Shown: in pieces, positions 16,779 to 24,696 of the stretch
Position numbering within the stretch: position 1 is the stretch's first letter
Layout of the letters: the number at the start of each line of letters is the position of its first letter
NCBI RefSeq assembly: GCF_015461835.1
Contig: NZ_JACOPX010000001.1
Location: 186,001-250,000 of the forward strand
Source of the DNA: Pseudomonas neuropathica
GTDB taxonomy: Bacteria > Pseudomonadota > Gammaproteobacteria > Pseudomonadales > Pseudomonadaceae
DNA length: 64,000 nt
Reading direction: 5' to 3'
The notes under the pieces: generated by a model
Told to the model about the DNA's origin: nothing
Seen by the model: the letters and a program-made list of their open reading frames with translations, nothing else
Databases searched by the model: none
Made by a program: the position numbers and the translations under genes

Positions 16779-19198
16779 TGAATGCAGCGGCCTGCCTGAT
16801 CATCGGCAATATTCGTGACGGAGAATACGAGGGCCTGATTGCCGAGGGCATCACCCCTTTGCTGATTGCCGATAGTCGCAAAACCAGCAAGATCGCCGAT
16901 GCGAAACAGATCTCGCCGGTGGCGCTGTACGATTTTTCCAGAGGGCTGACCCCGGATCTGATCCAGCTGACGCAAGAGTTGCTGGACGAGCACGGCTTCA
17001 CCAGTGTCCTGAATTTCCGTGAAGGCTATGTCGCGATCACGGGGCGGCTGTGTGCGGCGCTGCCGGCGCTGGCCCACCTGCACCGTAACGTGGAAAACAC
17101 GCTGGACAAGGTACTGCAACGCCAATGCTTCCAACAGTCGCGCAACCTGGATCTGCACGTGGTCTCTCGCCAGGTTCGTATCGACGACCTGCTGGCGCGC
17201 CCGGGCGAGCTGCCCTACCCGTTCATCCTGAAGCCAGCAAAACTTTACAGCAGCCTGTTCGTACGCTGCATCGACGATCGGCAGGATCTGCTCGACTACG
17301 CCCGTCATGAATGGCCGGCGCTGCAGCGCTATGTGGCGGGCAAAAGCCGCGAAACCGATCAACTGCTGCTGGAGGAATTTCTCCAGGGTTCCAACCATTC
17401 CATCGATTGCACGATTGCCGCCGACGGCACGATCAGCAGTTTTCCGATCGTCGATGTGATTGCCGGCGTCGATATCGATCGCGGCGACTTTCACCATTTC
17501 GCCCGCTACACGCCGTCGCTGCTGGAGCCCGACGCAGCGCTGAAGGAGCGTTGCCATCGTCTGGCCCATGACGCCGTGAAAGCGTTAGCGCTCAAAGGCA
17601 CGTTTGCCCATGTCGAGTTCATTCTCACCCCCCGCGGGCCAAGAGTTCTCGAAGTCGGCGCACGCCCCGGCGGCAGCCGGACTCATGTGATTCGTCAAGC
17701 CTGGGGGCTGGCGCTGGATGTCTGCTACCACCGCGCGCTGTCCGCCGAACCTCTGCCCAGCGCCAGCGAAGCGCCGGATGCGTTCGGCATCGCCACCCCT
17801 TTCGCCCGCACAGACCGGCTCTATGACGGACTGCACGGCGCCGACCGGATCTGCCGCTTGCCAGGCTTCCAGCGTTGGTACGCCTACGTCACTCCGGGCG
17901 AAGCCATCGGGCCGGTCAGCAACGGTTTTCAGAACTACCTGTACATCGAGTTCAGGCAACCCGACACCGCCCGCCTGCGACAATCCTTGCTCGCCGTCAG
18001 CGACATTGATGTCTATGGCGAGCAGCCCACGGCGGCGAACACCAAACACATTCTGCTAATCGGCGGGCGTGATTCGGGACTGGATTGGGATACTGCGCGG
18101 CAGTTTCGATTTACTCTCGTCCAGCAACCCGGCGAGTTATCTGACTATCAGCGCGAGCGCACAACGCTAGTGCTGACGCCTGACATCGCCGATCTGCCGG
18201 CCTACAGCACGATCGTAGAACGGCTGCACCGGCAATCGCCATTCGATGCCGTGGTTTCGTTTTCGGAACTGGGCCTGCTGCCCGCGTCACGCTTGGGCGA
18301 ACGTCTGGGCATCGTCCACAACAACCTGCGCAGTGTGGAAGTCAGTCGCGACAAGCTGCTGTTTCGCCAATTGCTCAAAGGCAGTCGCTACGAGTTGCCC
18401 ACTGCCGCTATCAACCATGGTGCCGAAGCTCGCGCTTTCGTACTGCGCCATGGCCCGGCTATCGTCAAACCCGTCAACGGTTCGGGCAGCCAGGGCGTCT
18501 ATGCCATAGACAGGCCCGTGGATGTCGAACACCTCTCGCTGGAGGGAAACAATCTGATCGAGGCCTTCGCCAGCGGCGACGAATACAGCGTTGAATCCCT
18601 CAGCCTGGATGGCCAGCACCGGATTCTCGGCATCACGCGCAAATACACCAGCGGTGCCCCCGGTTATGTCGAAACCGGGCATGACTTTCCTGCCGGGCTC
18701 GACGAGAAAACCGCCGCGCAGATCGAAGAAGCGGTGCTGTGGCTGCTCGGGCTAATGGGCAACCGCTGGGGCCCTGCCCACACGGAAATCAAGCTGGACG
18801 GTTCACGCCTGCAATTCATCGAAACCCAAACCCGCTTCGGCGGTGACCAGATCTGGGAAATGGTCTGGAAAACCACGGGGGTGCATTTGGCAGCCAGCAC
18901 CATCGCCGCGATGGCCGGCACGTCACTGCCGACGCCCGAGAAAACCTACGCCAAAATGGCGATCCGCTACATCGAGGCGGCCCCGACCGCCGATCCGCAA
19001 CAGCTCCAGGCACGCCTGCTGCAACACCCGTTTGCATTACGCGTGAACCTCAACCCCGACAAGTTCGGCCAGAGCATCAGCCGTTCCGCAGACCGCCACG
19101 GCTATACGCTGCTGGGCTGCAGCGACGCCGACGACCCGGCGGACTTCAACGCCGCGATCACCCACCCAGAGTTCACTACGCAAGGACCAGCGCAATGA
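16778..19198 (+). CDS. Double ATP-grasp ligase
   Basis: 806-aa protein with two ATP-grasp units in tandem. The first (about 1-410) ends with the Mg/ATP signature HVEFILTPRGPRVLEVGARP at residues 277-296, followed by GGSR. The second (about 425-800) has AIVKPVNGSGSQGVYAID as its lysine-glycine loop and HTEIKLDGSRLQFIETQTR then FGGDQ at about 668-690. Such proteins couple ATP hydrolysis to joining a carboxylate with an amine, often as L-amino-acid or dipeptide ligases. Two complete sites in one chain suggest two bonds or one bond plus a modification. Substrates cannot be read from sequence. It overlaps the next gene by ATGA. Confidence 0.88.
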   Translation: MNAAACLIIGNIRDGEYEGLIAEGITPLLIADSRKTSKIADAKQISPVALYDFSRGLTPDLIQLTQELLDEHGFTSVLNFREGYVAITGRLCAALPALAHLHRNVENTLDKVLQRQCFQQSRNLDLHVVSRQVRIDDLLARPGELPYPFILKPAKLYSSLFVRCIDDRQDLLDYARHEWPALQRYVAGKSRETDQLLLEEFLQGSNHSIDCTIAADGTISSFPIVDVIAGVDIDRGDFHHFARYTPSLLEPDAALKERCHRLAHDAVKALALKGTFAHVEFILTPRGPRVLEVGARPGGSRTHVIRQAWGLALDVCYHRALSAEPLPSASEAPDAFGIATPFARTDRLYDGLHGADRICRLPGFQRWYAYVTPGEAIGPVSNGFQNYLYIEFRQPDTARLRQSLLAVSDIDVYGEQPTAANTKHILLIGGRDSGLDWDTARQFRFTLVQQPGELSDYQRERTTLVLTPDIADLPAYSTIVERLHRQSPFDAVVSFSELGLLPASRLGERLGIVHNNLRSVEVSRDKLLFRQLLKGSRYELPTAAINHGAEARAFVLRHGPAIVKPVNGSGSQGVYAIDRPVDVEHLSLEGNNLIEAFASGDEYSVESLSLDGQHRILGITRKYTSGAPGYVETGHDFPAGLDEKTAAQIEEAVLWLLGLMGNRWGPAHTEIKLDGSRLQFIETQTRFGGDQIWEMVWKTTGVHLAASTIAAMAGTSLPTPEKTYAKMAIRYIEAAPTADPQQLQARLLQHPFALRVNLNPDKFGQSISRSADRHGYTLLGCSDADDPADFNAAITHPEFTTQGPAQ

Positions 19199-20112
19199 CC
19201 CGTAAAGACCCGCTATATCACATCGAAGGCCCGATCAGCGCTCACTTCCCGATGATCTCCTTTTCCACCAATGTCTACGACAACCCTGCAGACATCCTGG
19301 GTTCGATCACCGATCTGGCCAGACATTTCCAAGCGGTCGAGTTCGAGATCGGCGAAGACGCCGAAAAAACCTTCTGGTCGTTGAGCGCCGAAGACCGGTC
19401 TGAGCTTGCCGGGAAAATCCGCAGCTTCGCCGAACACAATGGCATTACGCTGACCGTCCACGCCGGATGGTGGGGTCGCCAGTACAACCTGTGTTCCCCG
19501 GATTTGACCGAACGTGCCCAAGCGGTGGACTGCCTGAGTGCCGCCGTGGAGTTTTCCCACGAGGCCGGCGCCACCAGCGTCACTTTTCATCCCGGCTACA
19601 AAGATCAACTGGAAAACGACGAACTGCTGGACAACCTGATAGTAGCGATCAACGAGGTGACCAAGCGCTGCAACACCGATGGCATCGCCCTGTGCCTGGA
19701 GAACATGGGCGGTCAGCGGCCGAAATTCCCGGTCTTCACCGTCGAGGAACACCTGCGCTTTCACAAGGAAACCGGATGCTTCGTGACCATCGACGTGACG
19801 CATCTGTGCTCACTGCTGCCGTATGGTGAAAGCCTGTTCAAAGCCATTGCCGATCTGGCGCCGGTTACCCGGCATCTGCACATTGCCGACCTCAACAACA
19901 CCCACCATCAACATCTGCCGATTGGCGAAGGCAACTTGCGCCTGAGCGATGTGCTCAATCGCTTCGCGGTCAACGGCTATCGGGGTGTGGCCGTGGTGGA
20001 AGAGTTCATTCCGCGCTTCTCCACCGAGTACTACCTGGAAAAAGCCCTGGCCTACAAGAACGGCGTAGAGCAATTGCTGGCCGGCTCGCGGCACAGCACT
20101 CATGCTGGTTGA
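19195..20112 (+). CDS. Sugar-phosphate isomerase/epimerase-like TIM-barrel protein
   Basis: 305-aa protein of the AP-endonuclease-2 / xylose-isomerase-like TIM-barrel family. Likely metal ligands sit at strand ends: TVHAGWWGR, SVTFHPGYKD, IALCLENMGG, FVTIDVTHL, HLHIADLNNTHHQHLPIGEG and VAVVEEF. No signal peptide. Members isomerise or epimerise sugars and related polyols, but several act on hydroxy-acid or amino-acid-like intermediates in natural-product pathways. Here it probably acts on an intermediate made by the dioxygenase or PLP enzyme. It overlaps the ligase gene by four bases and the exporter gene by eleven. Confidence 0.85.
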   Translation: MTRKDPLYHIEGPISAHFPMISFSTNVYDNPADILGSITDLARHFQAVEFEIGEDAEKTFWSLSAEDRSELAGKIRSFAEHNGITLTVHAGWWGRQYNLCSPDLTERAQAVDCLSAAVEFSHEAGATSVTFHPGYKDQLENDELLDNLIVAINEVTKRCNTDGIALCLENMGGQRPKFPVFTVEEHLRFHKETGCFVTIDVTHLCSLLPYGESLFKAIADLAPVTRHLHIADLNNTHHQHLPIGEGNLRLSDVLNRFAVNGYRGVAVVEEFIPRFSTEYYLEKALAYKNGVEQLLAGSRHSTHAG

Positions 20113-20794
20113 GTCGAACCTGGCAAAACCGGCGTCGCGCAGCGAGATCGCGACCGGTATCCGCGATGCGCTACCGTTCGTATTCTCGCTGCTGCTGACC
20201 TTCACCCTGATCGGCATGCTCGGGCGCCGCCATGGTCTGGATCTTCCGGCCATGGTGGTTTTCAGCGGTACGGTAATGGCCTCGCCGTTGCAACTGACGC
20301 TGCTGGAAACCCCCGCACACCTGCTTAACGCCTTTGGCGTGCTGGTCTCGGCGCTGAGTATCAACTTGCGTTTTCTGGTCTTCACACTGAGCCTGAAATC
20401 CAGCCTCCAGGGCCCGGTCAAAGCGTTCGTCCCCGCCCTGGCGGTGATGGCAAATGCGGCTTTCACGTTGATGTCGATCCGCAAGGATCAGCAACCGATC
20501 AGCCGCCCGTATGCCAACACCGTGTGCTTTCTGCTGTACGCCGCCGCCCTGCTTGGCACCGTGGTCGGGTATTGCTTCGCCAGCGTGGCCGACAACGCAG
20601 TGATGGATCACGTCAGTGTGGTGATCGCGATTTTCATCAGCGCTTCGCTTGGCAAGATGGCCCGCGACCGTCACAGCTTCCATGCGCAATGGATTGCCGG
20701 CCTGGCCACCGCCGCGAGCTTGCTGTGGCTGGGCGAGGTCAGCTTGCTGCTGGTGCTAGCCATCACCGTTCTGACGAGCTATGTCTATGATTGA
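20102..20794 (+). CDS. AzlC-family amino-acid exporter, large subunit
   Basis: 230-aa inner-membrane protein of the AzlC/BrnF family. The N-terminal region GIRDALPFVFSLLLTFTLIG and the following VVFSGTVMASPLQLTLLE correspond to the family's first helices; several more membrane segments follow. AzlC works with the small AzlD partner, encoded directly downstream, to export branched-chain or other hydrophobic amino acids. Placement at the end of the operon suggests it exports the product or protects the producer. The start overlaps the previous gene by eleven bases. Confidence 0.88.
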   Translation: MLVESNLAKPASRSEIATGIRDALPFVFSLLLTFTLIGMLGRRHGLDLPAMVVFSGTVMASPLQLTLLETPAHLLNAFGVLVSALSINLRFLVFTLSLKSSLQGPVKAFVPALAVMANAAFTLMSIRKDQQPISRPYANTVCFLLYAAALLGTVVGYCFASVADNAVMDHVSVVIAIFISASLGKMARDRHSFHAQWIAGLATAASLLWLGEVSLLLVLAITVLTSYVYD

Positions 20795-21113
20795 ACCTGG
20801 TACTTTCTGGCTGTACGTACTGATTTGCGCGCTGGTTTCGATCGCCTGCCGCTTGCTACCGCTGGCCGTCGATGTCGAACGGCTTTCGGCAACTGCCCGC
20901 GCTTTCATCGATCGTCTGGGAAAATACACATCGGTGGCGATGCTCGTCAGCCTGCTGGCGGTCTCACTCTATCCTTTGGCCAGCCAGCACCTGGCGGCCA
21001 TGCCATGGATCCTGCCGGTGGCGTTGGCGTGGCTGCTGAGCCTGACGCGAATCAAATCCTATTATGCGTTCCTGATGGCGCTGGGGGTGTACGTCCTGCT
21101 GATCATGCGCTAG
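20781..21113 (+). CDS. AzlD-family amino-acid exporter, small subunit
   Basis: 110-aa protein with about four membrane segments, typical of AzlD/BrnE, the obligate partner of AzlC. The family segment CRLLPLAVDVERLSATARAF is followed by LGKYTSVAMLVSLLAVSLYP. Two ATGs six bases apart (20781 and 20787) could serve as start; both overlap the azlC-like stop. It is the last gene of the operon, and the next feature is a cobalamin riboswitch on the same strand. Confidence 0.85.
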   Translation: MSMIEPGTFWLYVLICALVSIACRLLPLAVDVERLSATARAFIDRLGKYTSVAMLVSLLAVSLYPLASQHLAAMPWILPVALAWLLSLTRIKSYYAFLMALGVYVLLIMR

Positions 21114-21159
21114 GCGCCGATTGACTCAAATCCCCCGCCCATGCTCTCCTACACAACTT

Positions 21160-21355
21160 GTTACGGGTGCCCTTCACAGGGTGAAACGGGAAACCGGTGA
21201 ATCATGTGCTTTACTCAAGCCCATGTCAGTCCGGTGCTGCCCCCGCAACGGTAAGCGAGCGAAGCGTCAAAACCACTGTGCCGATACGGTATGGGAAGGT
21301 GACGCTTGCAGGTCGGCCTGACGCCAACCCCTCGTGAGCCCGGAGACCGGCCCGC
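21160..21355 (+). promoter_or_regulatory. Cobalamin riboswitch controlling cbtB-cbtA-cobE-cobM
   Basis: Conserved parts in order: ACGGGTGCCC, GGGAAACCGGTGAATC, the core GTGCTGCCCCCGCAACGGTA, and the B12 box AGCCCGGAGACCGGCC at 21337-21352. The cbtB start codon is 140 bases downstream. GC-rich inverted stretches between box and gene could form the expression platform. B12 should repress cobalt uptake and the corrin genes that follow. Confidence 0.95.
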
Positions 21356-21492
21356 AACACACAGCCCGCATTTGTGCGGCGCTGCACATAACAAACCCGC
21401 GGTGGGCGGGCGCTGTTCGAACCTCTGCGAGCCCGACCCGCAGGGGTTTTCATGCGCTCTATTCACCCGCTGACACTCCAGAGGGAAGCGCC

Positions 21493-21690
21493 ATGTCGAT
21501 CATCAGCAGCACCGGCAGCAACACGGACAAAATCGCCAGCACCACCACCCTGAGCCAACGCCTGACCGCCGCAGTCTTTGCGTCGATCCTCGGCGCCAGT
21601 CTGGTTTACTTTGCCGGGTTCTCGCACATCGAAGCGGTGCACAACGCCGCCCACGATACCCGCCACAGCGCCGCGTTCCCGTGCCATTGA
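21493..21690 (+). CDS. cbtB: CbtB cobalt transporter small subunit
   Basis: 65-aa protein with one membrane helix (LTAAVFASILGASLVYFAG) and a C-terminal histidine cluster (HNAAHDTRHSAAFPCH), the defining layout of CbtB. The cluster probably captures cobalt at the outer face of the inner membrane. AGAGGGAAG precedes the ATG. CbtA follows at once, and the cobalamin riboswitch upstream supports a cobalt role. Confidence 0.94.
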   Translation: MSIISSTGSNTDKIASTTTLSQRLTAAVFASILGASLVYFAGFSHIEAVHNAAHDTRHSAAFPCH

Positions 21691-21701
21691 GACCTGCCGA
21701 C

Positions 21702-22400
21702 ATGATCAAGCGTATCGCGCAAACTGCAGGTTTCTCTGGTCTGCTGGCCGCCCTGCTCCTCACTCTGCTGCAAAGTTTCTGGGTCTCGCCGCTGATTCTG
21801 CAGGCGGAAACCTTCGAGAAGTCCGAGCCGGTGGCGGTTCACGAACACGCCGCTGGCGTGACTGCACACACCCACGATGCCGAAGCCTGGGAGCCGGAAG
21901 ACGGCTGGCAACGCGTAGTCTCGACCACTGGCGGTAATCTGGTCGTAGCCGTCGGTTTCGCCCTGATGCTCGCCGGCCTCTACACCCTGCGCGCGCCGAC
22001 CAAAACTTCGCAGGGCCTGCTCTGGGGCCTGGCCGGTTACGCGACGTTCGTGCTTGCTCCGACCTTGGGCCTGCCACCAGAACTGCCGGGCACCGCCGCC
22101 GCTGATCTGGCCTCGCGCCAGATGTGGTGGATCGGCGCGGCCGCTTCGACGGCTGTAGGTCTGTCGCTGATCGCGTTCAGCCGTCACTGGCTGATGAAGG
22201 TCCTCGGTGTGGCCATCCTCGCTGTGCCCCACGTGATCGGCGCACCGCAACCGGAAGTGCATTCGATGCTCGCCCCCGAAGCACTCGAAGCTCAGTTCAA
22301 AATCGCTTCGCAGTTGACCAACGTAGCGTTCTGGCTGGCCCTAGGCCTGATCAGCGCTTGGTTGTTCCGCCGCAAAAGCGCTGGTCAATACCACGCATGA
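21702..22400 (+). CDS. cbtA: CbtA cobalt transporter membrane subunit
   Basis: 232-aa inner-membrane protein of the CbtA family, with about five membrane helices. The first loop carries histidines and acidic residues (VAVHEHAAGVTAHTHDAEAW) that probably bind the metal; WGLAGYATFVLAPTLGLPPE is a family segment. I chose the ATG at 21702 (MIKRIAQTAG); a GTG 21 bases earlier would overlap cbtB. The role as cobalt permease is inferred from the family and the riboswitch. Its TGA overlaps the next start (ATGA). Confidence 0.93.
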   Translation: MIKRIAQTAGFSGLLAALLLTLLQSFWVSPLILQAETFEKSEPVAVHEHAAGVTAHTHDAEAWEPEDGWQRVVSTTGGNLVVAVGFALMLAGLYTLRAPTKTSQGLLWGLAGYATFVLAPTLGLPPELPGTAAADLASRQMWWIGAAASTAVGLSLIAFSRHWLMKVLGVAILAVPHVIGAPQPEVHSMLAPEALEAQFKIASQLTNVAFWLALGLISAWLFRRKSAGQYHA

Positions 22401-22810
22401 CTGATGACCGCGCAGCGCCGACCTTCGTGGTCGGCCTGGGCTGCCAGCGCGGCTGCCCGGCCAGCACGCTGCGCGCGTTACTCGATCAAGCGTTACAGGC
22501 GCATCGCATTGAGCTTGAGGCGGTGAAAGCGTTGGCCAGTATCGACTTGAAGCGCGACGAGCCCGGCCTGCAAGAACTTGCTGCACAACTGGCTCTGCCC
22601 CTGCTGTACTTCAGCAGTGACGAACTGGCCAGCTACCAACAGCGGCTCAGCCACCATTCACAGATTGCTTACGAACGCACCGGTTGCTACGGCGTCGCCG
22701 AAAGTGCCGCGCTTGCGCTCGCTGAACAGCTGATTCAGGCACCGGCAAAACTGCTGATTTCCCGGCAAAAATACGCTCAGGCCACGCTGGCATTGGCCGG
22801 CGCGGCGTAA
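22397..22810 (+). CDS. cobE: Cobalamin biosynthesis protein CobE (CbiG C-terminal-like)
   Basis: 137-aa protein matching the CobE/CbiG C-terminal domain. Typical stretches are VVGLGCQRGCPASTLRALLD near the N-terminus, ASIDLKRDEPGLQELAAQL in the middle and GCYGVAESAALALA plus LLISRQKYAQATLAL at the end. CobE is a small accessory protein of the aerobic corrin pathway whose exact chemistry is unclear. It overlaps cbtA by ATGA and precedes cobM. Confidence 0.92.
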   Translation: MTDDRAAPTFVVGLGCQRGCPASTLRALLDQALQAHRIELEAVKALASIDLKRDEPGLQELAAQLALPLLYFSSDELASYQQRLSHHSQIAYERTGCYGVAESAALALAEQLIQAPAKLLISRQKYAQATLALAGAA

Positions 22811-22891
22811 AATCCCGATAATCCCCGCCATTGATCATGAGCGTTGTTCATCTGCAACGCGGTCGTGCCCTCTTTTACTCAGGATTCAACG

Positions 22892-23638
22892 ATGACCGTC
22901 TACTTCATCGGCGCCGGCCCCGGCGACCCGGAATTGATCACTGTCAAAGGCCAGCGGCTGATTCGCAGTTGCCCGGTGATTATCTACGCAGGCTCGCTAG
23001 TGCCGGCGGCGGTACTCGACGGCCACCAAGCCGAAACGGTGGTGAACAGCGCCGAACTGCATCTGGAACAGATCATCGAACTGATCAAAACCGCGCATGC
23101 CAAGGGCCAGGATGTGGCGCGGGTACACTCAGGCGATCCGAGCCTGTATGGCGCGATCGGCGAGCAGATCCGTTATCTGCGTGAGCTGGATATTCCGTTC
23201 GAGATCATTCCCGGCGTGACGGCCACCGCAGCTTGTGCGGCGCTGCTTGGCGCGGAATTGACGCTGCCGGACGTGTCGCAAAGCGTGATTCTGACTCGCT
23301 ACGCCGACAAGACCGCGATGCCGGCAGGCGAAGAACTTGGCAGTCTGGCGCAGCATGGCGCGACCATGGCAATTCATCTGGGCGTTAACCATTTGCCGAA
23401 GATTCTGGTGGAGCTGCTGCCGCATTACGGCGCGGATTGCCCGATTGCGGTGATTCACCGGGCGACGTGGCCAGATCAGGATTGGGTGGTGGGGACGCTG
23501 GCGGATATTGCCGAAAAGGTTGAGGCCAAAGGGTTTCGGCGTACGGCATTGATTCTGGTGGGCCGAGTGCTGGGCAGCGAGGTGTTTAGCGAGTCATCGC
23601 TGTATCGCGCCGGGCATGCTCACCTCTACAGACCATAA
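22892..23638 (+). CDS. cobM: Precorrin-4 C(11)-methyltransferase
   Basis: 248-aa SAM-dependent tetrapyrrole methyltransferase. The N-terminal VYFIGAGPGDPELITVKGQR is the SAM-binding family signature; VARVHSGDPSLYGAIGEQIR and the C-terminal RTALILVGRVLG are also typical. It methylates C-11 of precorrin-4 to give precorrin-5. The ATG at 22892 has AGGA at good spacing; an upstream in-frame start is less likely. It ends the riboswitch-controlled operon and faces nfuA across a shared terminator. Confidence 0.95.
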   Translation: MTVYFIGAGPGDPELITVKGQRLIRSCPVIIYAGSLVPAAVLDGHQAETVVNSAELHLEQIIELIKTAHAKGQDVARVHSGDPSLYGAIGEQIRYLRELDIPFEIIPGVTATAACAALLGAELTLPDVSQSVILTRYADKTAMPAGEELGSLAQHGATMAIHLGVNHLPKILVELLPHYGADCPIAVIHRATWPDQDWVVGTLADIAEKVEAKGFRRTALILVGRVLGSEVFSESSLYRAGHAHLYRP

Positions 23639-23641
23639 ATT

Positions 23642-23692
23642 GGAACGCAGAGCGTCCCGGGCTGCATTGCCACGCAGAGCGTGGGAACGATC
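23642..23692. repeat. Short intergenic repeat with ACGCAGAGCGT units
   Basis: Two ACGCAGAGCGT units about 25 bases apart (23645 and 23671), ending in GGGAACGATC. It resembles short dispersed repeats common between genes in fluorescent pseudomonads; this is recalled family knowledge. No coding role. Confidence 0.5.
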
Positions 23693-23701
23693 AAAGGCCC
23701 T

Positions 23702-23766
23702 TTCGCGAGCAGGCTCGCTCCCACACTTGCTCGCATTTCAAAGGTGGGAGCGAGCCTGCTCGCGAA
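23702..23766. repeat. REP doublet (REPIN)
   Basis: Inverted REP arms at 23702-23724 and 23744-23766, with core GTGGGAGCGAGCCTGCTCGC, lying between convergent cobM and nfuA. Confidence 0.9.
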
Positions 23767-23788
23767 TGCATTCCTGAATGTCACCCAT

Positions 23789-23820
23789 AAAAAAACGGCG
23801 CTCACGGGGCGCCGTTTTTC
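23789..23820. terminator. Bidirectional intrinsic terminator between cobM and nfuA
   Basis: Stem AAAAACGGCGC (23791-23801) and its complement GCGCCGTTTTT (23809-23819) with a 7-base loop. It has an A tract on one side and a T tract on the other, so it can serve both converging transcripts. Confidence 0.93.
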
Positions 23821-23838
23821 ATGTCCGCAGCGAACACC

Positions 23839-24480
<642 letters not shown>

Positions 24481-24696
24481 CTAGTATTTTTGTCGGAAAA
24501 TGCCGGATTCGTCATTCCACCCAGCGCCTCGTGGCGTCGTCAGGCCTGCTTCTGCCAGCGGGCTGCCACGTAAACAAATGGATACTGAAACAAGCACCAA
24601 GCATATATATGTATGCCTCGGGGATTTTTTCGGCCGATATATTCACCGCCTTCGTTTACTTGCAAGTTTCCATCGCACTTATTTCAAAGGCGCTTA

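Noticed and set aside
23642..23820. CRISPR-like array between cobM and nfuA
   Set aside because: The repeated units are REP and ACGCAGAGCGT-type intergenic repeats in inverted or irregular spacing, without regular spacers or cas genes.
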